Source: Calditrichota bacterium (GTDB lineage Bacteria; CLD3). Taken from it: a stretch of DNA of 64,000 bases. The translations under genes were made by a program, and so were the position numbers. The stretch is from contig QQUF01000049.1 of NCBI GenBank assembly GCA_008501735.1, positions 4,945-68,944 on the forward strand. Reading direction: 5' to 3'. The notes under the pieces are model-generated. The model was not told the DNA's origin. It saw only the letters and a program-made list of their open reading frames with translations, and searched no databases. Positions 46,785 to 54,285 of the stretch are shown one piece after another. Each line of letters starts with the position of its first letter. The stretch's first letter is position 1.

Positions 46785-47120
46785 TTACTTTGAGTTTGCG
46801 ATTTTTTCATCAAGTTCTTGAATTTGTGAAATTATCAAAACAAGTGATTCGCCTGCTTCGGTCAAAGTGTATTCGGTTCTTGGTGGAACTTCTGCAAAAA
46901 TATGTTTTTCAAGCAAACCGTAATCGGTCAACCTCCGAAGCCTTTCGGAAAGTACTTTCGTTGAAATTCCCTCAATGCTTCTTTCAAGAATTCCAGGTCT
47001 TTTAATTCCTAGTCGAACTGCTTCTAAAACTGAAACAGACCATTTGCAACCTATTACTTTTTCAAGCCTTTCGTAAGACTTTCTTGAGCTTTTTAATTTT
47101 TTTTCGTCCATAATAATCAA
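46785..47120 (-). CDS. HxlR family transcriptional regulator
   Basis: A 111-residue winged-helix regulator of the HxlR type: VIGCKWSVSVLEAVRLGIKRPGILERSIEGIS, then TKVLSERLRRLTDYGLLEKHIFAEVPPRTEYTLTEAG, the standard recognition helix and wing. HxlR proteins sense redox or electrophile stress, often through an N-terminal cysteine; here that cysteine is in GCKW (residue 25 from the first Met). Start at 47120 or at the Met three codons on. The promoter region is shared with the divergent thioredoxin-fold gene. Confidence 0.92.
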   Translation of the reverse strand: MIIMDEKKLKSSRKSYERLEKVIGCKWSVSVLEAVRLGIKRPGILERSIEGISTKVLSERLRRLTDYGLLEKHIFAEVPPRTEYTLTEAGESLVLIISQIQELDEKIANSK

Positions 47121-47159
47121 TAATTTACACCATTTTGTTCCTACCCAACCGAAAAGTGC

Positions 47160-47176
47160 CTACTTTTCAGAAGTAG
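47160..47176. promoter_or_regulatory. Candidate HxlR operator
   Basis: CTACTTTTCAGAAGTAG, 6-bp arms with a 5-base centre, in the middle of the 138-bp gap between the divergent hxlR-type and thioredoxin-fold genes. Location and symmetry fit an autoregulatory operator; not tested. Confidence 0.4.
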
Positions 47177-47258
47177 AAAATTAACATACATTTGGCTCAT
47201 TCCAAACGGAGAATCCGATGGAACTTATAAAATCTAATTTCAATAAAGGAACGAAAAA

Positions 47259-47492
47259 ATGAACAACGCAGTTTTTTATCACGCAGGTTGTCCTGTTTGT
47301 GTTGAAGCCGAACAAATGGTCGCAGAAGCAATTGACCAATCAAAGTATGAAGTAAAAATAGTTCATCTTGGCGAAGAAAAAGACCAAATCGCTAACGCAG
47401 AAAAATCAGGTGTAAAATCTGTTCCTGCTTTAGTGCTTAACGGACTTCCTTTCCACATTAATTTCGGTGCTGACCTTAGTGCTTTGAAATAA
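47259..47492 (+). CDS. Small thioredoxin/glutaredoxin-fold protein
   Basis: A 77-residue protein with a CPVC redox motif in FYHAGCPVCVEAEQMV and the cis-proline segment GVKSVPALVLNG, the layout of small thioredoxin or glutaredoxin-like proteins. AAAGGAACG six bases before ATG is the ribosome site. It is divergent from the HxlR regulator, probably its target, and a stem-loop terminator follows. A role as thiol-disulphide reductase, perhaps in response to oxidants or electrophiles, is inferred. Confidence 0.85.
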   Translation: MNNAVFYHAGCPVCVEAEQMVAEAIDQSKYEVKIVHLGEEKDQIANAEKSGVKSVPALVLNGLPFHINFGADLSALK

Positions 47493-47503
47493 AGTTTTCT
47501 TTT

Positions 47504-47539
47504 AAACTCTCCTTTTGTTTTAAACTAAGGAGAGTTTTT
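47504..47539 (+). terminator. Terminator of thioredoxin-fold gene
   Basis: AAACTCTCCTT (47504-47514) and AAGGAGAGTTT (47527-47537) form an 11-bp perfect stem; TT follows in a run of five T on the plus strand. It overlaps the stop codon of the convergent gene. Confidence 0.8.
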
Positions 47540-48445
47540 AGAATTATTTATATTTAAATCAAAGTCTTGGACTAGTAAAGATTTTGACCTCAGAATATCC
47601 ATTGGAAGTTTAAGCTTTTCCTTTTTCTTAAAAGTTTCTTCCACTGAAATGCCTGAAATCATCTGTATAATTCCCGCTAAAATTCCAAGAATGCTTAAAA
47701 TAAAACAAGGCCATTGTGCAAACCAAACCAACGGTATTTCTGATACATAAGCAATTAATGGCTGACTTACTACATAATTAGGAAGTTCAACTGGAATTTC
47801 TAAAGCTAATAATCCAACTGAGAACCCTAATAGAAGGAATATAAATCCTCCAGAAATAAGTCCCCAGTTTACCAAAGGTTCCTGAAAACTTGTTTCTCCT
47901 TCAATCAGATCGTTAGGAAGGTATTCAGCTTCTAGTTCTGGAGGCAAATCATCTACAGTTATTTTGAATTTGAAATCATCAATATTTGCTTTACCATTTA
48001 AAAGTAGTTTGACAACAAAGAATTCACGTTTGTTTAATAAGTTAAATAAAAACTTAATCTTATTAATCTTTTTATCAACTTCAAGAACAACTTCTCTTCC
48101 TTTTGGAGATACATAAATTAGTGCAGCATTCATAATTTTTGATGATTTTGGAATTTCCAAAGTTAGAGGTTTAATTTGATCCCTAATAGGTTTTGCACCT
48201 GAATTCAAAATTAAAAATTGAACTTCAATTAGTTCTTCTACCTCAATATCTTTATATTTAATACTCACTGCTTCTCTAACTTCAGAATCTATCCCTGAGA
48301 GTAACTCATAGAAAAAATCAATATATGGTATAATTTCTTTTTTAGATTTCTCATCGGAAAGCAAGAAATAATATCTCGAAACTAAAACTGTAACTAAAAT
48401 TCCAACTATTAAGCTAAGAATTGATATTGCTATATTATTATCCAT
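47525..48445 (-). CDS. Hypothetical three-helix membrane protein
   Basis: A 306-residue protein. A transmembrane helix at about residues 5-28 (ISILSLIVGILVTVLVS) is followed by a beta-rich soluble domain of about 150 residues (VQFLILNSGAKPIRD, FFVVKLLLNGKANIDDF), then two helices at about 195-215 (LISGGFIFLLLGFSVGLLAL) and 240-262 (WFAQWPCFILSILGILAGII). I do not recognise the family. The coding sequence and its upstream flank are more AT-rich than their neighbours, which may mark a recent arrival. It is convergent with the thioredoxin-fold gene and has no operon partner. Confidence 0.75.
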   Translation of the reverse strand: MDNNIAISILSLIVGILVTVLVSRYYFLLSDEKSKKEIIPYIDFFYELLSGIDSEVREAVSIKYKDIEVEELIEVQFLILNSGAKPIRDQIKPLTLEIPKSSKIMNAALIYVSPKGREVVLEVDKKINKIKFLFNLLNKREFFVVKLLLNGKANIDDFKFKITVDDLPPELEAEYLPNDLIEGETSFQEPLVNWGLISGGFIFLLLGFSVGLLALEIPVELPNYVVSQPLIAYVSEIPLVWFAQWPCFILSILGILAGIIQMISGISVEETFKKKEKLKLPMDILRSKSLLVQDFDLNINNSKNSP

Positions 48446-48608
48446 AACCTTACTCCTTAAAAAAATAATATTTTCTTTATTAAATTTATTTTTTGTTTCC
48501 TATTTATTTACATAAATAAAAATATACAAAAAAAAAATTTATCTCTCATTTATGTATTTTAGGAATAAACAGTGCTAAACTCAAACTTGAAAAACGGAAA
48601 ATCAAAAA

Positions 48609-49040
48609 ATGACTTGGTTACAAAAAGAAATTCGATTGCCTTCGCTGAAACGAGGTTTTCACTTAATTACTCACGTAATTGAAAGCGAAATTCCAGAACT
48701 TCGAGATTTTGAAGTTGGACTTGCACAAATTTTCATAAAACACACTTCGGCAAGTTTGACAATTAACGAAAATGCCGACCCAACAGTTCGCGAAGATTTT
48801 GAAAGCCATTTCAATAAAATGGTTCCTGAAAATGCTCCTTACTACATTCACACTTTTGAAGGTTCAGACGATATGCCTGCACATTTGAAGTCTTCGATTC
48901 TCGGAAGCTCGGTAACAATCCCAATTTCAAACGGAAGGCTCAACTTAGGAACTTGGCAAGGAATTTACCTTTGCGAGCACAGAAATTATGCTTCCGGCAG
49001 AAAAATTGTAATTACCTTGCAAGGTCAATCTAATGAATAA
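48609..49040 (+). CDS. yjbQ: YjbQ/UPF0047 family protein
   Basis: A 143-residue protein of the YjbQ (UPF0047) family, described as secondary thiamine-phosphate synthases. Signatures are IKHTSASLTINENADPTVREDFE, HTFEGSDDMPAHLKSSILGSSV and NGRLNLGTWQGIYLCEHRNY, which bear the conserved metal-site histidines. Normal full length, cytoplasmic. It sits 28 bases before the cinA gene on the same strand, which suggests a common transcript. The biological role is not settled. Confidence 0.95.
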   Translation: MTWLQKEIRLPSLKRGFHLITHVIESEIPELRDFEVGLAQIFIKHTSASLTINENADPTVREDFESHFNKMVPENAPYYIHTFEGSDDMPAHLKSSILGSSVTIPISNGRLNLGTWQGIYLCEHRNYASGRKIVITLQGQSNE

Positions 49041-49068
49041 TGTTTAATAAGGTTTTTAGGAAAAATAG

Positions 49069-50307
49069 ATGAATGCAGAAATAATTACAATTGGTGGTGA
49101 ACTTTTAAGCGGTTTAGTTGTGGACACAAACTCGGCTTTTCTTGGTAAAGAACTTGCCAAAATTGGAGTTCAAGTTGATTTCAGGACTTCGATTGCAGAC
49201 GTGAAAGAGCATATGGCTTTCGCACTTGAGCAAGCACTTTCGCGAGCAAAAGTTGTGATAATTACAGGAGGTCTTGGACCAACTCACGACGACATCACTA
49301 AAAAAACTTTGGTTGAATTTTTCGACACCGAACTTGTTCAAGATGAAAAGGCTTTAGAAATGGTGAAGGACAGATTCTTGAGATTCGGTTACAAAAAAAT
49401 GCCTGAAAGTAACTTTGAACAAGCATTAGTTCCGAAGTCCGCAAAAGTAATTTACAACGGAGCAGGAACGGCACAAGGAAGTCATTTCACTGAAAATGGA
49501 GTTGATATCTTTTCAGTTCCGGGAGTTCCGCGAGAAATGCGTTGGATGTTCGATAATTACATTCGTGATTTTCTAGACTCAAAAACTGAAAATGTAATTG
49601 CTTACAGAACTCTCAAAACAGCAGGAGTTGGTGAAAGTTTGCTTTGGGAAATTCTTGGCGACTCGAACGAACTTTTCCCAAACCTTGAAGTTGCCTCACT
49701 TCCACACGCTTTTGGAGTTGACGTTAGGTTTAAGGCAAAAACCAAAACTCAAGACGAAGCAAACGCACTCCTTGACCAAGCAGAAAAAATAATTTTGGAA
49801 AAAGTTGGCAAGAATGTTTTTGCAAAAGACGAAGAATCCTTGCCACAAACAATTGTTAGAATTTGCAAAGAGCAAAATTTGAAAATTGCTTTGGCAGAAT
49901 CTTGCACAGGCGGTTTGATTGCAAAACTTCTGACAGATTTTTCAGGAAGTTCGGAGATTTTTTGGGGAGGCGTAAATTCTTACAGCAACGAATCCAAAGT
50001 CAAATTTCTTGGTGTGAAACCTGAAACTTTAGAAGAACTCGGTGCAGTTAGCGAAGAAGTTGTTACTCAAATGGCAAAAGGAATTTTAGAAATTTCAGAA
50101 GCAGATTACGGAATTGCCGTTACAGGAATTTCAGGTCCAACTGGCGGAACAGAAGAAAAACCTGTCGGAACAACTTGGATTTCTGTTGCTTCAAGAAATG
50201 GAATCAAAGTTAAAAAATTCAACTTCCTTTTTGACAGAGACGACAACAGAATTCGTGCAGCAAACAATGCGTTGGAAATGCTGAGAAGAGAAATTACTGG
50301 GATTTAG
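49069..50307 (+). CDS. cinA: CinA family protein (NMN deamidase)
   Basis: A 412-residue two-domain CinA protein. Residues 1-170 are the MoCF-biosynthesis-like domain (IITIGGELLSGLVVDTNSAFLG, GGLGPTHDDITKKTL, PGVPREM), normally an ADP-ribose pyrophosphatase. Residues about 255-412 are the nicotinamide-nucleotide amidase (LAESCTGGLIAKLLTDFSGSS, GIAVTGISGPTGG). Both halves are intact, so it should act in pyridine-nucleotide recycling. It likely shares a transcript with yjbQ. A REP-like palindrome lies just after the gene. Confidence 0.96.
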   Translation: MNAEIITIGGELLSGLVVDTNSAFLGKELAKIGVQVDFRTSIADVKEHMAFALEQALSRAKVVIITGGLGPTHDDITKKTLVEFFDTELVQDEKALEMVKDRFLRFGYKKMPESNFEQALVPKSAKVIYNGAGTAQGSHFTENGVDIFSVPGVPREMRWMFDNYIRDFLDSKTENVIAYRTLKTAGVGESLLWEILGDSNELFPNLEVASLPHAFGVDVRFKAKTKTQDEANALLDQAEKIILEKVGKNVFAKDEESLPQTIVRICKEQNLKIALAESCTGGLIAKLLTDFSGSSEIFWGGVNSYSNESKVKFLGVKPETLEELGAVSEEVVTQMAKGILEISEADYGIAVTGISGPTGGTEEKPVGTTWISVASRNGIKVKKFNFLFDRDDNRIRAANNALEMLRREITGI

Positions 50308-50320
50308 AAATTAAAGAAAA

Positions 50321-50343
50321 GACGCACAGCCGTGCGTCTCTAC
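50321..50343. repeat. REP-like GACGCAC palindrome
   Basis: GACGCAC-AGCC-GTGCGTC (50321-50338) followed by TCTAC, 13 bases after the cinA stop. It is the same family as the palindrome at 5868-5889. Both lie outside genes. Confidence 0.75.
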
Positions 50344-50369
50344 GAATCTTTTTTGTGTTTCGTGGCAAA

Positions 50370-51227
50370 TTATTTTTTGGAAACTTCTTCTTGAATTAAG
50401 GCTTCGTAGCTTTCTAAAAGGAGTTTTGTCATTCCGCCGACAGGTTTTGAGAATTCATTTTTAATTTCTGAAATCGGTAAAACTCCGACGAAACTGTTCG
50501 TCAAAAAACATTCGTCAAAATTTGGAATCTCATTTGGAAGAATCACTCTTTCAGAGGCTGTAATTTTAAATTGTTTTGCCAAGTTCAAGGCAACTTTCCT
50601 TGTAATTCCGTTTAAAATCGGTGAGTGAGTCAGCGAAGGAGTAACCAAAACGTTTTTTTTGAAAAAAAAAATGTTTGAATTAGCACACTCCGCAATTCGT
50701 CCTTTTGTGTCTAAAAGAATTGTTTCGTAAAAGCCATCTTCTTGTGCTTCTCGCCTTGCTAAAGTGGAATTTAAATAATTACCTGATTTTATATTTGAAG
50801 GGAAATTTTCAAGGCTTGGCTTTTTGAAATCCGAAATCTTTACCTTAACTCCGATTTCATAATTTTCAATTGAAGGCAATTTCTTGTTTAATAGGAAACA
50901 AAACAGATTTCCATTAGAGTCTTCACTTCCTGCTGTTAGAGTCATTCTCAAAAAACCTTCAGAAAGAGAAGTCTTTTGTAAGTAAGATAAAACAGAATTT
51001 TTTATTTCAGTTAAAGTAAAAGGGATTTTAACTCCCAAAATTTTTGCAGAAACTTCAAGCCTTTGTAAGTGCAAGTCTAAAAAAAGTGGAGTTCTTTTGG
51101 TAACTCGCATACTTTCAAAAATACTTTCTCCGTAAAGAATCGCCTGGTCAAAAACGGAAATTTTTGCTTCGTTTTCGCTGACAATTTTTCCATCAAGCAA
51201 GACTATTTTTTCTTTTGGAATTCCCAT
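50370..51227 (-). CDS. Class IV aminotransferase (PabC/IlvE/Dat-like)
   Basis: A 285-residue PLP enzyme of fold type IV. KISVFDQAILYGESIFESMR near residue 21 is the PabC/Dat start, and SNIKSGNYLNSTLARREAQEDG holds the PLP lysine; RIAECANSNIFFF and GITRKVALNLAK complete the fold. Aminodeoxychorismate lyase (folate) or branched-chain/D-amino acid transaminase are the choices, and the first fits the length best. No neighbour decides it. It ends the minus-strand unit of yajC, DUF3108 and mobA; the mobA frame overlaps it by 25 bases. Confidence 0.85.
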   Translation of the reverse strand: MGIPKEKIVLLDGKIVSENEAKISVFDQAILYGESIFESMRVTKRTPLFLDLHLQRLEVSAKILGVKIPFTLTEIKNSVLSYLQKTSLSEGFLRMTLTAGSEDSNGNLFCFLLNKKLPSIENYEIGVKVKISDFKKPSLENFPSNIKSGNYLNSTLARREAQEDGFYETILLDTKGRIAECANSNIFFFKKNVLVTPSLTHSPILNGITRKVALNLAKQFKITASERVILPNEIPNFDECFLTNSFVGVLPISEIKNEFSKPVGGMTKLLLESYEALIQEEVSKK

Positions 51228-51775
51228 AAATCTTCTTTTGAGTTAATATTTGCAAATTCGTTTTTGAACTCTTCACAATCCACTTTCATACAGTCCAAGG
51301 TTTCTAACAAACTTCTGATTCTGTAATTTTTAACAAAAATCTGCTGTTCAATTTTGGCTAAAGCACTTTTATTAAAAATTGCTGTGAGCGGAAAAACTTT
51401 ATCATTTGTTGAAGGAAAAATTAACTGTTTTTTTGAATCTAAGTTTTCTAAAAGTTTCTGAATCGGCTTTTCCGTTAAAAAAGGAGAATCACAAGGAAGG
51501 AAAAGATTCCACTCAGATTCAGTTTCCGAAAGTGCTGTAAAAAGCCCGCCAATTGGACCGATGTCTTTAATTTTGTCTTGTAAAGTTGGAAGATTTAGGA
51601 AAGAGTATTTTTCAGGTTTGTTTGTCAGAATCGTAATTTTTTCGACAAAAGGAGTAAGAACTCTAACGGAGTTTTCAATGAATTTCTTTCCTTCAAGAAC
51701 AAAAGTTCCCTTGTCTGTTCCAAAACGGGAACTTTGTCCGCCTGCAAGAATGAAACCTTGTTTTAACTTTTTCAT
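51203..51775 (-). CDS. mobA: Molybdenum cofactor guanylyltransferase
   Basis: A 190-residue nucleotidyltransferase with GFILAGGQSSRFGTDKG (GTP-binding loop and lysine), IGPIGGLFTALS, and FLPCDSPFL (the metal-site aspartate), the MobA pattern. It transfers GMP to molybdopterin to form the bis-MGD cofactor. Length is normal. It overlaps the next gene by 25 bases and the previous by four, a tight operon. No molybdoenzyme gene lies in this window. Confidence 0.93.
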   Translation of the reverse strand: MKKLKQGFILAGGQSSRFGTDKGTFVLEGKKFIENSVRVLTPFVEKITILTNKPEKYSFLNLPTLQDKIKDIGPIGGLFTALSETESEWNLFLPCDSPFLTEKPIQKLLENLDSKKQLIFPSTNDKVFPLTAIFNKSALAKIEQQIFVKNYRIRSLLETLDCMKVDCEEFKNEFANINSKEDLWEFQKKK

Positions 51776-52545
51776 TTGAGATTAATATTTACGTCAAAAG
51801 GTGAAAGGTCGTAAATTACTTTAACAATTCTTTTCGGTTTTTCTTTGCTAACCCAAACCACTAAACCTGCATTCGTTGAAGCAACTCTGTTTGACACAAC
51901 ATCTGTTTTGTGTTCTCGAATCTCGCCTTTGATGAACTGCTTGAAATCGAAGCGGAAAGGAATTGCCTCAAATTTGCCTTTTTTTGTTTCTACAACTTCT
52001 AAAGTTTTGGCAAAGGCTGTTGCTTTCCAAAGCATTCCTTCCATATCTAAAGTGAAATTTAAAGAGTCACCTGCTGCAACTTCTGCTTCCAAAAGTCGAA
52101 AAATCATTGTCAGAAAGTCAATTGTTTCAGGCGGAACTTCTTGTGTGTAATTTTTACCGAAGGAAAAATCATAAGTAGCTTTGTTATTTTCGCGGTCGTA
52201 AACTGTTGTAAGAGCTTGAGTGATATTTGATTGGTCGCAATTCTTTGTGAATTTCAGCGGTCTTTTGGTTTCGAGTTCGATTAGAGTTTCGTAGGTATTT
52301 TTAAGTTTAAAAATGAAATGAAAAAAGCCACTCGTCTTAGCTTTACCGACAAAACGCAAAACTTTTTTATTTTCAAACTCCACAGTGTCAACCAAACTAA
52401 AACTAATGTCAACCGCTGGAATCTTTAGGTAAGTGAGTTTGTATTCGTCGAAAGAAATTGGTGCAGTAAAAGACTCTTCGGTGTGAATTAGTAAAAATGA
52501 AATTGAAATGCAAATTAAGATTAAAATCCTACTTTGCTTCATCAC
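51772..52545 (-). CDS. DUF3108 periplasmic protein
   Basis: A 257-residue exported protein of the DUF3108 family; a signal segment (ILILICISISFLLIH) precedes FDEYKLTYLKIPAVDISFSLVD, the family opening, and the LKNTYETLIELETKRPLKFTK stretch. The fold is beta-rich and unrelated to known enzymes; the function is unknown and members occur in many Gram-negative bacteria. It overlaps yajC by 17 bases and mobA by four bases. Confidence 0.85.
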   Translation of the reverse strand: MMKQSRILILICISISFLLIHTEESFTAPISFDEYKLTYLKIPAVDISFSLVDTVEFENKKVLRFVGKAKTSGFFHFIFKLKNTYETLIELETKRPLKFTKNCDQSNITQALTTVYDRENNKATYDFSFGKNYTQEVPPETIDFLTMIFRLLEAEVAAGDSLNFTLDMEGMLWKATAFAKTLEVVETKKGKFEAIPFRFDFKQFIKGEIREHKTDVVSNRVASTNAGLVVWVSKEKPKRIVKVIYDLSPFDVNINLK

Positions 52546-52852
52546 CTACATTAACTTTTGTTAAAGATGATTTGGTAACAACAATTGGCTGATTATTTCC
52601 GAATTTTACTGTGCAAGTGTCATCGGCAACAGAAACAATTTTTCCGTGAAGTCCACCGTTGTTAATTACTTCATCATCTTTTTTCAATGTCTTAAGCATT
52701 TCAGTTTGTTCTTTTTGTTTCTTCGCTTGAGGTCGGATTAAAAAGAAATAAAAGACGACAATTACAAGTGCAAAAGGTAAAATCGAGAAAATTGGATTTG
52801 CGTCTGCTTGAGCACCTCCAGGAGTTCCCATTGCATAAAGAAAATCAAACAT
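52529..52852 (-). CDS. yajC: Preprotein translocase subunit YajC
   Basis: A 107-residue protein with one transmembrane helix (SILPFALVIVVFYFFLIRPQAKKQKEQTEML), and the GLHGKIVSVADDTCTVKF segment, the YajC signature. YajC is an accessory part of the SecDF-YajC complex in the inner membrane. It lies 86 bases downstream of the RNase P RNA gene and leads the operon with DUF3108, mobA and the aminotransferase. Confidence 0.95.
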   Translation of the reverse strand: MFDFLYAMGTPGGAQADANPIFSILPFALVIVVFYFFLIRPQAKKQKEQTEMLKTLKKDDEVINNGGLHGKIVSVADDTCTVKFGNNQPIVVTKSSLTKVNVGDEAK

Positions 52853-52938
52853 TTATTTAGTCCTATTTTTTATTTTTCAAAAATGAATTGCCGAAATTAA
52901 GCAATAATTTTTTTCTTAACAAGTCTTAACAAGTAAAG

Positions 52939-53338
52939 TTTAGTTCACTGAAAATCTGGAGCAAAAATATAAGCCGGATTCTGTTCTTGATAAAATCAAG
53001 TAACGGTCATTTATCTTGAATTTTTGTTGCCAAAAATCTCTTTGCGGTCTACCCGAGAGTTAATAAAAGCGAGCAACTTCTGCTCTCCTATTTGACCTTG
53101 CTCCAAGTGGGGTTTACAAAGCTTGCGAAATCACTTCCGCAACTGGTGAGCTCTTACCTCACCGTTTCACCATTACCTCAAAAAGAGGCTGTTTACTTTC
53201 TGCTGCACTTTCCATAGAATTGCTTCTTCTTCGCGTTACGAAGCACTTTGCTCTTTGGAGTCCGGACTTTCCTCACTCTTTCAATAAATTGAAAGTCGTG
53301 CGACCGTCCATCTTGCTCCAGATTTTCAGTGAACTAAA
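52939..53338 (-). ncRNA. rnpB: RNase P RNA (type A)
   Basis: The minus strand shows the conserved core of bacterial RNase P RNA: GAGGAAAGTCCGGACTCC near the 5' end (complement of 53259-53276) and ATAAGCCGGATTCTGT-type complement at the 3' end (52968-52984 on plus). TCTACCCGAG and TACCTCACCG on the plus strand are the usual CR segments. The ends form a perfect 26-bp stem: 52939-52964 and 53313-53338. About 400 nt, the expected size. The RNA processes tRNA 5' ends. Its 5' end touches the stop codon of the upstream gene. Exact ends are inferred from the stem. Confidence 0.95.
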
Positions 53339-54205
53339 TCATCTTTTACGTTTGTATTCTCGCATAAGTCGTAGCATCATTTTATCATCAGGAATTTTCT
53401 CATCAATTTTTATCAACTCGTGCTTGTAATTGTAACCTCTGCCACTTTTTATGATTGTTACCTTACCGATAAACTCACCGTTGTAGCCACATTCGACGTA
53501 ACGAGTTCCATTGCTTCCAATTAGAATTCCATTTTTAGGTTTAACAAAATTACCACCAATTACTAAATCAAAATTTAAATTTAGCCATTCCAAACCATAT
53601 TTCTCTTCTAATTCATTTCCATTTGCACAAAGTAAGATTTTTAAATTTGCCAGATTCTTTATTCTTTTGTCCATTTCTTTCAAAGATTCCATTGGCTGAG
53701 TGTGCGGCAAAGCAAAAATTGAATCATCCAAACTTCGCACTTCGTAAAGTCCTGTGAAAAGAGCCCGAATCTCTTTCTGCATTTTAATTGAAATCGGTTT
53801 GACGGAAGTGTGAACTAAGTTAGCTGAAACCAAGTTAAATTCTTGCGAAATTCTTTTTACAAAGTAATCTTCTCCGTTGTTTCCTTCAAACAAAGCAGGT
53901 GAAATGAAATCGTATTCCAAAAGTTTGTAAGCTCGGAGAATATATTCGTTGTCCAAGAAATTACCAGAGTAAGAAGTCAGAAAATTACCTGTATCCACCA
54001 GAATTAAGTTCGGAAATTTCTTTCGCAAGGAATCAATTGCAGACTTCTTTCTTGGAAAACCACCGTAATTTTCATTTCCACAACCACAGTCCAAAATTGA
54101 ACCTAAATTATTACTCGTATAAACTACAACAAGTGTGTCATTCGCAAAACCTTGTGAAAAACTCACACAGATAAAAATTAAAAAAATTAGAAAGATTTTA
54201 TTCAT
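53339..54205 (-). CDS. 5'-nucleotidase/metallophosphatase-like exported protein
   Basis: A 288-residue exported protein (signal peptide to about residue 22, SFSQGFAND). VVVYTSNNLGSILDCGCGNENYGGFPRKKSAIDSLR and LILVDTGNFL follow the N-terminal pattern of the 5'-nucleotidase/metallophosphatase family with a cysteine pair typical of the branch seen in anaerobes. LDFVIGGN-like NFDLVIGGN replaces the usual GGH. Because the DxH motif and the last histidine are missing, catalytic activity is doubtful. The stop codon is directly followed by the RNase P RNA gene, so a shared promoter is likely. Divergent from the deacetylase gene upstream. Confidence 0.75.
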   Translation of the reverse strand: MNKIFLIFLIFICVSFSQGFANDTLVVVYTSNNLGSILDCGCGNENYGGFPRKKSAIDSLRKKFPNLILVDTGNFLTSYSGNFLDNEYILRAYKLLEYDFISPALFEGNNGEDYFVKRISQEFNLVSANLVHTSVKPISIKMQKEIRALFTGLYEVRSLDDSIFALPHTQPMESLKEMDKRIKNLANLKILLCANGNELEEKYGLEWLNLNFDLVIGGNFVKPKNGILIGSNGTRYVECGYNGEFIGKVTIIKSGRGYNYKHELIKIDEKIPDDKMMLRLMREYKRKR

Positions 54206-54285
54206 TGGATTTATTAGTTAAGGAGTTAATTTTAGTTCCCTAAAGAAGTAAGTATCGCCCGAATTTAAAACCATATTTTTTATTA

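Noticed and set aside
52939-53338. Small open frames across this region, including a 69-codon plus-strand frame at 53220
   Set aside because: The region is RNase P RNA on the minus strand; the frames cross its conserved core.
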